Positions 33,601 to 39,148 of a stretch of DNA of 44,350 nt are shown piece by piece (the stretch's first letter is position 1; each line of letters begins with the position of its first letter). Origin of the DNA: SIG575 sp045534165 (GTDB lineage Bacteria; Bacillota; Clostridia; Oscillospirales; Acutalibacteraceae). Under the pieces are notes generated by a model. That model had not been told where the DNA came from and did not search any database. It saw nothing but the letters and a program-made list of their open reading frames with translations. The position numbers and the translations under genes are program-made. The DNA lies in NCBI GenBank assembly GCA_045534165.1, contig JAZSJD010000069.1, forward strand, positions 1-44,350, read 5' to 3'.

Positions 33601-34003
33601 TATGAACCTTGTTATTGCAATTTTCATTATTTCAGCAGCATTGCTTGCTTTTGTTGTTCTTTACACATTGACAAGCATAAATATTAATGAAAGAAAAAGA
33701 GAAATAGCAACTATTAAAGTTATGGGCTTCTATGACAGAGAGTCTACATCTTATGTTGGCAGAGAAAACTACATTATAACAGCAATTGCAATTGTTGTAG
33801 GTACAGTATTAGGTATTTATCTGCATCAGATTGTAGTTGAGCAAGCGGAAGTTAACGTAGTTATGTTCGGCAGAATCATTGAACCATGGAGTTATGTGTT
33901 CGCTATCGGTATGACACTGCTGTTTACGATTATTGTTAATGTGGTTATGCATTTCTATATCAAGAAAATCGATATGGTCGAAAGTTTGAAATCTATGGAA
34001 TAA
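30602..34003 (+). CDS. Giant FtsX-type ABC permease with long extracellular coiled coil
   Basis: A 1133-residue permease of the MacB/FtsX fold. One membrane helix near residues 18-40 is followed by a MacB-like extracytoplasmic domain (to about 275). Then comes a coiled coil of about 290 residues (279-566), with long Glu/Lys/Ala heptads such as EEYRKQLAEGEAEYEKKKQ. Three helices form the first FtsX domain (about 600-720), a further helix lies at 768-787, a second outer domain follows, and a final set of helices occupies 1000-1120. The coiled coil lies between helices 1 and 2 and should project outside the cell. Transporters with this plan, like FtsEX, can activate wall hydrolases or partner proteins. 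Its place in a SEDS/PBP operon supports a wall role, but this is inference. Confidence 0.88.
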   Translation: MNKALVKEALRTIKRNKARFLSIIAIVAVGISFYAGVSAAGPDMKQTAVDYYNSNNLMDIWMISTVGFNEADVEAVKEVEGVENAVGSKFADGTVVVDGRTAANVDGGQAICRAYGLDFDKARQFTSDGKESKDYINRLTLLEGRFPTKENECVIDRSDMATPQGFEIGKTIKMVGIEENIENKLKVTEYEIVGVIRTPRYISFERGQTDVGSGSLGCFIYVPESSFKMNYYTEICATVEGADEFYPFSDEYYDHTKKVIDKIESIAMNNLAVRVDEVTEEYRKQLAEGEAEYEKKKQEVEAELGDAFTELEYYRNLVATGDAEIATAEAQLQALLSTDSQEIANGNSQYQAAKKQYETKYQEWESGKKKVEEYEQRVAQLPGIINEQDTRMAQLKEEITELDLQIPKVNKLDADGNIVYDSSGKPVKVHTSDPEYADLVTQYNDKKTERRNLASQKTANVLELNSIQKNLPGLKAQLADGEAQLKAAKTELDKYGGLIASLTPAEIEKRANEARAQIEAKKKELEEGKAKLEQYDVEYNEAYEEAYAKLDEAKYDIEQAKAQLEEATTNPRWFVHDRKMLPGYENYGQTSGSIEAFSKVFPVFFFVVAAMVVLTTMTRMVSEDRIQIGTLKALGCSDASIRAKYLIYSLVATFIGSAIGLVAGFIAYPNAIMTAYEVVFQVPKLTILFPAKLIILGSLFAVLSTTIATYFACYKEMRSKPANLMRAKAPKAGRHVFLEKIPFIWNKLSFSAKVTVRNICRNKKRVAVTFVGIVGCMALLLTGFGLNDSIDQILTAQFEKGGVSSFDAQIALKNSQVSTESTIYKNVSNNENVSDLMMIYNKTVQGSSDKSEDSLSVYLLVPQSSEKIADFIDLRSRTTDEKFKLDDEGILITEKFAKKANVSVGDSVALKFSEELTIKVVVRGIVENYAYHYAYMSPALYSRIFQSPVAFNYMYIKYADGIRDTDKAEDVATQLMKYNDINAVVDADQTIKTFDELFNCMNLVIAIFIISAALLAFVVLYTLTSININERKREIATIKVMGFYDRESTSYVGRENYIITAIAIVVGTVLGIYLHQIVVEQAEVNVVMFGRIIEPWSYVFAIGMTLLFTIIVNVVMHFYIKKIDMVESLKSME

Positions 34004-34008
34004 AACAA

Positions 34009-34040
34009 AAAACTCCGGAACCGATTGGTTCCGGAGTTTT
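34009..34040. terminator. Bidirectional terminator between the FtsX-type permease and the 38-residue gene
   Basis: A perfect 14-bp stem (34009-34022 with 34027-34040) with a GATT loop. On the minus strand the stem runs into TTTTTTGTTTTA, so it is strongest for the small gene at 34079. Confidence 0.9.
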
Positions 34041-34078
34041 CCTGTATAAACATATTCATTTTTAATAAGGCACAGCAA

Positions 34079-34195
34079 TTAGCCGGCAAGACCAAGAAGC
34101 CAGTCGAAAATCTGTGATACGATTTCCTGTGCTTCAACACTTGCATTTGCCCAAACGAGAATCTGTTCTACAAGATCAAAAATCATCTGCAACAT
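34079..34195 (-). CDS. 38-residue acidic hydrophobic peptide, function unknown
   Basis: A small gene with strong signals: a GGAGG eight bases before the ATG at 34195, a promoter 38 bases further up, and an intrinsic terminator 39 bases after the stop. The peptide begins MLQMIFDLVEQILVWANASV and ends FDWLLGLAG. It has five acidic residues, no lysine, arginine or histidine, and two tryptophans. Spacing of hydrophobic residues fits two amphipathic helices around a central ASVEAQ turn. It has no signal peptide and is too polar on one face for a plain membrane span. I know no family for it. Acidic amphipathic peptides of this size include secreted modulins and small regulatory partners, but neither is shown. 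It is divergent from spo0A and shares its control region. Confidence 0.75.
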   Translation of the reverse strand: MLQMIFDLVEQILVWANASVEAQEIVSQIFDWLLGLAG

Positions 34196-34232
34196 TTGCT
34201 TTTCCTCCTTTTTTGATAATTTTCCCTATTTC

Positions 34233-34261
34233 ATATTACCATTTTTGACCACGGAAAACAA
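34233..34261 (-). promoter_or_regulatory. Promoter of the 38-residue gene
   Basis: On the minus strand TTGTTT (34261-34256) and TAATAT (34238-34233) are spaced by 17 bases, with a TGG extension before the -10. The -10 region ATGGTAATAT is identical to that of the spo0A promoter. Confidence 0.58.
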
Positions 34262-34307
34262 TGTAAAATATATTAAATTTAATTAAGGTTATTCTTCTTT
34301 AAAAGAA

Positions 34308-34316
34308 TTTGTCGAA
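34308..34316 (+). promoter_or_regulatory. 0A box (Spo0A binding site) between the 38-residue gene and spo0A
   Basis: TTTGTCGAA matches the 0A box consensus TTTGTCRAA at every position. A second partial core, TGTCGAT, lies at 34435-34441 in the spo0A leader. Binding by Spo0A to its own control region is known in Bacillus. Confidence 0.62.
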
Positions 34317-34374
34317 TATTAATTTTTTGTGCGATTAAAAATTATGTAATTATAAAAAATATTATGAACAACTG

Positions 34375-34403
34375 TTGTCATTTTTACCAATTTATGGTAA
34401 TAT
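34375..34403 (+). promoter_or_regulatory. Promoter of spo0A, containing an inverted repeat
   Basis: TTGTCA (34375-34380) and TAATAT (34398-34403) are spaced by 17 bases with a TGG extended -10. The spacer and -10 carry the inverted repeat TTACC-N7-GGTAA (34384-34400), a possible operator. Confidence 0.66.
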
Positions 34404-34466
34404 ACTTGAGAAATGGCAATTATTGGCAATTTAATGTCGATGAAAATTATATATGGAGGCAAATTT

Positions 34467-35234
34467 ATGGAAAAAACACTGAAAGTATTGCTTGCGGAAG
34501 AGGGGACTCAGCATGGTGAAAAGTGTGCGAAAGTATTGAGAGAGAATGGGTTTGAGGTAGTGCTTGTACCGAAAGATGGCACAGAGGTTGTTAAAAGACT
34601 TGAAAAAACAACAGTTGATGTGATTGTTATGGATACTTTTATGCCTCGTATGGACGGTATTGGCGTTTTGAAAGAGATTGAAACAAGAAGGCTTTCCAAG
34701 AGACCGTATATTTTTATGATTTCAGGTGTGGATAATCAACGTATTGAAAATGAGGTTTTACAAGCAGGCGCAGACTATTATATGATTAAACCTTTTGATG
34801 ATTTTGTGTTGGCACAGAGAATCAAACAAATTGTAAACTGGAATATGGCAGGTATAACCGTTGCAAACGAGAAGAAAGCTGATGATCTGGAAGTTGTAAT
34901 TTCAGAAATAATGCATCAGATTGGTGTGCCTGCACACATCAAAGGATATCAATATCTTAGAAAAGCTATTCTTTATGCAATTGATGATGATGAAATGATG
35001 AATTCTGTTACAAAACTATTATATCCTACAGTAGCAAAAGATTTTAAAACAACACCTTCAAGAGTTGAAAGAGCAATCAGGCATGCAATTGAAGTTGCGT
35101 GGGACAGAGGAGATGTTGATGTTCTTGCATCTTATTTCGGGTATACTATTCAGAATTCAAGAGGAAAACCTACAAATTCAGAATTTATTGCAATGATAGC
35201 AGATAAATTAAAGCTTAAAACAAAAGCATCATAA
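34467..35234 (+). CDS. spo0A: Sporulation master regulator Spo0A
   Basis: The response regulator that commits the cell to sporulation when phosphorylated. It has 255 residues from the ATG at 34467 after GGAGG. The receiver domain (1-125) has acidic E11/E12, the phospho-acceptor D56 (VIVMDTFMPRMDG), a Ser in MISG and the Lys in IKPFD. The C-terminal DNA-binding domain is nearly identical to the Bacillus one: HQIGVPAHIKGYQYLRKAI, TTPSRVERAIRHAIEVAWDRG and KPTNSEFIAMIADKLKL. The usual neighbour spoIVB is not next to it. A 0A box and promoter lie upstream and a terminator follows. Confidence 0.97.
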   Translation: MEKTLKVLLAEEGTQHGEKCAKVLRENGFEVVLVPKDGTEVVKRLEKTTVDVIVMDTFMPRMDGIGVLKEIETRRLSKRPYIFMISGVDNQRIENEVLQAGADYYMIKPFDDFVLAQRIKQIVNWNMAGITVANEKKADDLEVVISEIMHQIGVPAHIKGYQYLRKAILYAIDDDEMMNSVTKLLYPTVAKDFKTTPSRVERAIRHAIEVAWDRGDVDVLASYFGYTIQNSRGKPTNSEFIAMIADKLKLKTKAS

Positions 35235-35239
35235 AAGCG

Positions 35240-35274
35240 AAAGCCTGAGTAAATAATCTTTACTCAGGCTTTTT
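35240..35274. terminator. Bidirectional terminator after spo0A
   Basis: A perfect 14-bp stem (35240-35253 with 35259-35272) around AAGCCTGAGTAAA with a TAATC loop is followed by TTATT. It lies between convergent spo0A and the SGNH hydrolase gene. Confidence 0.87.
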
Positions 35275-35275
35275 A

Positions 35276-36277
35276 TTAATATTCAATATGCAGAATCTTT
35301 CTTAAAACAGGTTCGATAATATTTGCCATTCTTAAAAATCCCAGACTGTTAGGGTGCACACCATCAATCGAACAAAGATAACGTTCTTCGCAACCGTAAA
35401 ATTCTTCTCCGTCTATAAAATAAACATTGTTATCTCCACGTTCTACGGCATTGAGATATGTTTGTCTGATAACTGATGCTCTTTCATCGTTTTCTTTGTC
35501 ATATTTCTCTTTAGGCATTGTCATAATGACTATGGGAAGATAAGGGTGCTGTTCACGTATTCTTTTGAAAAACGGTTCGTGAGTTTTTCTGAGATGTTCA
35601 GCATCAGGCGCATTGTGGTCGTAGTCAAATACAAAAATGCTTATGTCAAGAGTGTTTATAAAATCTGCCATAGGAAGTTCTCCTTTTGCACTTCCGGAAA
35701 AACCCAGGCAGTAAAAGTCAGCATCAAGTCTGCTTGAAAGTATGGAGGTATACGAATTTTTTACGTTACTGCAACAACCGCCCTCAGTTATAGATGAACC
35801 GTAAAAAGCAATGGGTTTATATTTATATTCTGTCGGCGGTTCGATTTCAGCGTCATCCTCAATCTCAATCTGAATGTCTTCTATCTTCTCGTTTCTGGCA
35901 AGATAAATAGTCACATCTTCCATTTCCTTCTTTTTGACGAAAGTGTTTTGAAATTCGAAAGTCTGAAGATTATATGGTGTAACGAGGCCTAAAAATTCAG
36001 GAGCCTGTCGCGGACCAACAAGCACATCAAAAGATTGACAACTGAAAACAGACATTCCGGCATCCGGGCCTAATGTTTTGAATTTTGCTTTTACTGTAAA
36101 TTTTTCTGAATCTGTTCTGAAACAAAGACGTGCACCGGGACATCTTTTTCCAAAAAACTCAAGGGAAGGTACCTGCTCAATAACTTCATCAGGAAGCCTT
36201 TCTAATTTTTTGTTTTTTTCAAAAAGGGGAAGACCGAAAATTTTAATGGGATAATCTTTATAACTGAAAGTTTGCAT
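35276..36277 (-). CDS. SGNH/GDSL-type hydrolase with N-terminal beta domain
   Basis: A 333-residue esterase-like protein without a signal peptide. The N-terminal 150 residues form a beta-rich domain (GARLCFRTDSEKFTVKAKF) as in carbohydrate esterases with an accessory jelly roll. The SGNH core follows: the nucleophile Ser in FYGSSITEGGCC (block I), GFSG (block II, Gly), and the Asp-His pair in SIDGVHPNSLGF (block V). The fold suggests removal of acetyl groups from sugars, but the substrate is unknown. The ATG at 36277 has AGGAGG upstream. It is a single gene downstream of gap on the same strand, separated by that gene's terminator. Confidence 0.85.
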   Translation of the reverse strand: MQTFSYKDYPIKIFGLPLFEKNKKLERLPDEVIEQVPSLEFFGKRCPGARLCFRTDSEKFTVKAKFKTLGPDAGMSVFSCQSFDVLVGPRQAPEFLGLVTPYNLQTFEFQNTFVKKKEMEDVTIYLARNEKIEDIQIEIEDDAEIEPPTEYKYKPIAFYGSSITEGGCCSNVKNSYTSILSSRLDADFYCLGFSGSAKGELPMADFINTLDISIFVFDYDHNAPDAEHLRKTHEPFFKRIREQHPYLPIVIMTMPKEKYDKENDERASVIRQTYLNAVERGDNNVYFIDGEEFYGCEERYLCSIDGVHPNSLGFLRMANIIEPVLRKILHIEY

Positions 36278-36333
36278 TGTTATACCTCCTGACTGATTAT
36301 ATTATAACATTAAAAGTAAAATATTACAATAAA

Positions 36334-36364
36334 AAACACTCTGAAGCATTGCTTCAGAGTGTTT
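36334..36364 (-). terminator. Intrinsic terminator of gap
   Basis: A perfect 14-bp stem (36334-36347 with 36351-36364) with a three-base loop runs into TTTTTTATTG on the minus strand, 19 bases after the gap stop codon. Confidence 0.92.
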
Positions 36365-36382
36365 GATATAATGAAGTTAAAA

Positions 36383-37420
36383 TTATGCAAGTTCAGCGAA
36401 GTACTTGATTGTTCTAACCATCTGGCTTGTGTATGAGTTTTCGTTGTCATACCATGAAACAACCTGTACCTGATATGTGTCATCGTCGATTTTAGCAACC
36501 ATTGTCTGTGTTGCATCGAAGAGTGAACCATAACGCATACCGATAACGTCTGAAGAAACGATGGGTTCTTCGTTGTAACCGAATGAATCGTTAGCAGCAG
36601 CTTTCATAGCAGCGTTGATGCCTTCAACTGTAACGTCGCTACCTTTAACAACAGCAACAAGGATTGTTGTTGAACCTGTGGGTGTGGGAACTCTCTGTGC
36701 AGAACCGATAAGTTTGCCGTTAAGTTCGGGAATAACAAGGCCGATAGCTTTAGCAGCACCTGTTGAGTTGGGAACGATGTTAGCAGCACCTGCACGAGCA
36801 CGACGGAAGTCACCTTTTCTGTGAGGACCGTCAAGGATCATCTGATCGCCTGTGTAAGCGTGAACTGTTGTCATGATACCGCTCTGGATAGCTGCATAGT
36901 CGTTAAGAGCTTTAGCCATAGGAGCAAGGCAGTTTGTTGTGCAAGATGCAGCAGAAATGATCTGATCGTCTGCTGTAAGGATGCCTTCGTTTACGCTGTA
37001 AACAACTGTTTTTGTTTCTTTATCAGCAGGAGCTGAAATAACAACTTTCTTAGCACCAGCATTGATGTGTGCCATTGATTTTTCTTTTGTGCAGTAGAAA
37101 CCTGTGCATTCGAGAACTACGTCTACACCGATTTCACCCCAAGGAAGGTTGTTTGCATCTGCTTCTTTGTAGATTGTAAGAGTTTTACCGTCAACTGTGA
37201 TTGTGCCAGCTTCATCATCAGCAACAACTGTGTGAAGGTTTTCACCGATAGCACCACAGTAGCCACCCTGAGCTGTGTCGTACTTGAGAAGAGTAGCGAG
37301 CATTGAGGGTTTTGTGAGGTCGTTGATAGCAACTACTTCATAACCTTCTGCACCGAACATCTGACGGAATGCGAGACGGCCGATTCTGCCGAAACCGTTG
37401 ATTGCAACTTTAACTGACAT
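36383..37420 (-). CDS. gap: Glyceraldehyde-3-phosphate dehydrogenase, type I
   Basis: Oxidises glyceraldehyde-3-phosphate to 1,3-bisphosphoglycerate in glycolysis with NAD. It has 345 residues. The Rossmann start is VAINGFGRIGRLAF, the catalytic cysteine lies in ISAASCTTNCLAP, and HAYTGDQMILDGPH, RVPTPTGS and SWYDNENSYTSQMV follow. The ATG at 37420 after TTTGGAGG was chosen over 37435. Codon use is biased to GTT/GCA/AAC as in strongly expressed genes. It has its own promoter and terminator, so it is not part of a gap-pgk-tpi operon here. Confidence 0.97.
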   Translation of the reverse strand: MSVKVAINGFGRIGRLAFRQMFGAEGYEVVAINDLTKPSMLATLLKYDTAQGGYCGAIGENLHTVVADDEAGTITVDGKTLTIYKEADANNLPWGEIGVDVVLECTGFYCTKEKSMAHINAGAKKVVISAPADKETKTVVYSVNEGILTADDQIISAASCTTNCLAPMAKALNDYAAIQSGIMTTVHAYTGDQMILDGPHRKGDFRRARAGAANIVPNSTGAAKAIGLVIPELNGKLIGSAQRVPTPTGSTTILVAVVKGSDVTVEGINAAMKAAANDSFGYNEEPIVSSDVIGMRYGSLFDATQTMVAKIDDDTYQVQVVSWYDNENSYTSQMVRTIKYFAELA

Positions 37421-37465
37421 TTTGATTACCTCCAAAAAAGTAATTTATAATTTTTTTACTCTCTT

Positions 37466-37494
37466 ATTTTAGCCCTTTTTTTTGAAATATGCAA
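37466..37494 (-). promoter_or_regulatory. Promoter of gap
   Basis: On the minus strand, TTGCAT (37494-37489) and TAAAAT (37471-37466) are spaced by 17 bases, 46 bases before the gap start codon. Confidence 0.72.
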
Positions 37495-37595
37495 CTGTTT
37501 TGTTATATTTTTAACTAATTTTGTTATAGTATACAAATTTAGGAAATTTTGATTTAAATGATAGGTAAATCTGCCATTTAAAAGGGAGATATCTA

Positions 37596-38189
37596 TCAAT
37601 AATATCGCATAAGAGCTACCACTTTGCCTAGGATGGCAACCTCAGTGCATATTATGGGTTCAAAAGCATCATTTTCCGGCTGAAGCCTGAAATGGTCCTT
37701 TTCTTTGAAAAATCTTTTTACTGTTGCTTCATCTTCAATCATAGCAACAACAATTTCCCCATCTCTTGCCGCAGGGGTTCTTTCAACGAATATTATATCG
37801 CCATCAAGGATACCTGCGTTTATCATACTTTCGCCCTTGACGTGAAGAGCAAAAAGCGGTTTATCTTTAGAAACATATCCTGAATAGGGAACATAACTTT
37901 CAATCTGTTCAACTGCCAATATAGGCATACCTGCAGTAACGGTGCCTAAAAGCGGAACATGTGTTATATTTTCAGTCTGACCGCAAATACGTATGGAGCG
38001 TTTAAGCATAGGGTCACGTGCTATGTAACCGTTTTCTTCAAGAATGTCAAGGTTAGTCTGGACAGATGACGTGGATTTTAAGCCTACTGCCGCACATATT
38101 TCACGCACAGATGGTGGTGACGAACCTTGTTGTGAACGCTCGACAAGAAACTCATAAATCTTTTTCTGAGTTGAATTTATCGGTTTCAT
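37596..38189 (-). CDS. lexA: SOS-response repressor LexA
   Basis: Represses DNA-damage genes until RecA filaments trigger its self-cleavage. It has 197 residues from the ATG at 38189 after AAAGGATG; the longer reading from 38249 would cover the promoter. The N-terminal winged helix includes SPPSVREICAAVGLKSTSSV. The cleavage bond A86-G87 lies in GTVTAGMP, the nucleophile S121 in KGESMINAG and the general-base K158 in EATVKRFF. All are needed for autoproteolysis. A LexA-type operator overlaps its -35 element, which supports autoregulation. Confidence 0.96.
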   Translation of the reverse strand: MKPINSTQKKIYEFLVERSQQGSSPPSVREICAAVGLKSTSSVQTNLDILEENGYIARDPMLKRSIRICGQTENITHVPLLGTVTAGMPILAVEQIESYVPYSGYVSKDKPLFALHVKGESMINAGILDGDIIFVERTPAARDGEIVVAMIEDEATVKRFFKEKDHFRLQPENDAFEPIICTEVAILGKVVALMRYY

Positions 38190-38216
38190 ATGATCATCCT
38201 TTCTCTGTTTTATAAC

Positions 38217-38245
38217 AGTATAACACATAATTTCCAAAAAAGCAA
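38217..38245 (-). promoter_or_regulatory. Promoter of lexA
   Basis: On the minus strand, TTGCTT (38245-38240) and TATACT (38222-38217) are spaced by 17 bases. The -35 overlaps the operator at 38243-38256. Confidence 0.72.
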
Positions 38246-38256
38246 ACATTTGTTTG
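38243..38256. promoter_or_regulatory. LexA-type operator (SOS box), degenerate
   Basis: CAAACATTTGTTTG has the symmetric arms CAAAC/GTTTG around four bases, against the Gram-positive LexA box CGAAC-N4-GTTCG. One base differs in each arm. The overlap with the lexA -35 element is where an operator is expected. Confidence 0.58.
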
Positions 38257-38348
38257 GAAAAATAAAAAATTTTTGATTTTTATATTCTGAATAAAAATAT
38301 TTACAATTGTTCAAAATAATTCTGATATGAAAACAAGGGGGAATTGTA

Positions 38349-39020
38349 ATGAAAATAAGCAAAGAAATAAAAGAAAAAACAAAAAGATTCTTTACTTCCA
38401 AAAAGTTTGTTGCATACGCAGTAATTTTTCTTCTGGCAATCGGAACAGGTGTCGGAACCTCTGTGAGGATTAACAGACAGCTGAAAGAACAACTTTTTGA
38501 ATTTGAAGCATCAACCGGATCGGTAACCGAGAAATCAACTGAGGAAGCAGCCGGAGATGTGACAGGTGTTACAATAGATTTCAAAAAAGAAGAAATTACT
38601 GCTGAAAAGAAAGAGGATTTTGTTTTTCCGTCAGGTAAAAAAATCCTGAAAGATTACAGCAATTCCGTTGCTGTGAAATCCAAAACCATGAATGATTGGA
38701 GAGTTCATAATGGTGTGGACTTTGAAGCGGAAGCCAACCGGGAAGTAAGGGCGATTCATTCAGGGGCAGTTCTTGCGATTTATAATAATACCCTATGGGG
38801 AACTGTTGTTGAAATAGATCACGGAGCCGGAGTGGTTGCAAAATATTGTGGTTTATCCTCAGATTGTAATGTTACAGCAAATGACGTTGTTGAAAAAGGC
38901 CAGGTTATAGGTAGTGTGGGTGAAATTCCCATAGAAGCTGCAGATGGTATTCATTTGCATCTGGAAATTACTGAAAATGGTAAAATTATAGACCCGCTTG
39001 CCCTGCTGACCGATGGATAA
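38349..39020 (+). CDS. spoIIQ: SpoIIQ-like M23 (LytM) family membrane protein
   Basis: In sporulation SpoIIQ sits in the forespore membrane and joins SpoIIIAH to form a channel to the mother cell. This 223-residue protein has one N-terminal membrane helix (about 20-40), a variable linker, and a LytM domain (about 95-220) starting DFVFPSGKKILKDY. The arrangement WRVHNGVDFEAEANREVRA, then VVEIDHGAGVVAKYCGL and IHLHLEITENGKIIDPL is close to clostridial SpoIIQ. Both zinc motifs (HxxxD and HLH) are kept, as in clostridia but not Bacillus. I could not identify a forespore sigma-F promoter. It may instead be another M23 wall hydrolase. It is divergent from lexA. Confidence 0.7.
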   Translation: MKISKEIKEKTKRFFTSKKFVAYAVIFLLAIGTGVGTSVRINRQLKEQLFEFEASTGSVTEKSTEEAAGDVTGVTIDFKKEEITAEKKEDFVFPSGKKILKDYSNSVAVKSKTMNDWRVHNGVDFEAEANREVRAIHSGAVLAIYNNTLWGTVVEIDHGAGVVAKYCGLSSDCNVTANDVVEKGQVIGSVGEIPIEAADGIHLHLEITENGKIIDPLALLTDG

Positions 39021-39068
39021 ACATCTATTTTTTACAAAGATGTCACTGTATTGTAACCTTAGTGTTGC

Positions 39069-39097
39069 TTGACATATATAGGCGTTTTTGCTAAAAT
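39069..39097 (+). promoter_or_regulatory. Promoter of the PASTA pseudokinase gene
   Basis: A perfect TTGACA (39069-39074) and TAAAAT (39092-39097) are spaced by 17 bases, 51 bases before the start codon. Confidence 0.82.
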
Positions 39098-39148
39098 ATG
39101 CAATGTATAATGGAGTTATAGTGAATATCTTTGTAAAAGGTGATGTTT

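Noticed and set aside
34284..34317. Sigma-H promoter for spo0A (AAGG near 34285, GAAT near 34305 or 34314)
   Set aside because: The two half-sites are spaced by 9 or 18 bases, not the 11-12 expected, so the match is probably chance; the sigma-A promoter at 34375 is better.
37560..37600. Terminator hairpin after lexA
   Set aside because: The arms (GATAG...CTATC with ATCTGCC/GGGAGAT) pair with mismatches and no clean T-run follows on the minus strand, so I did not list it.
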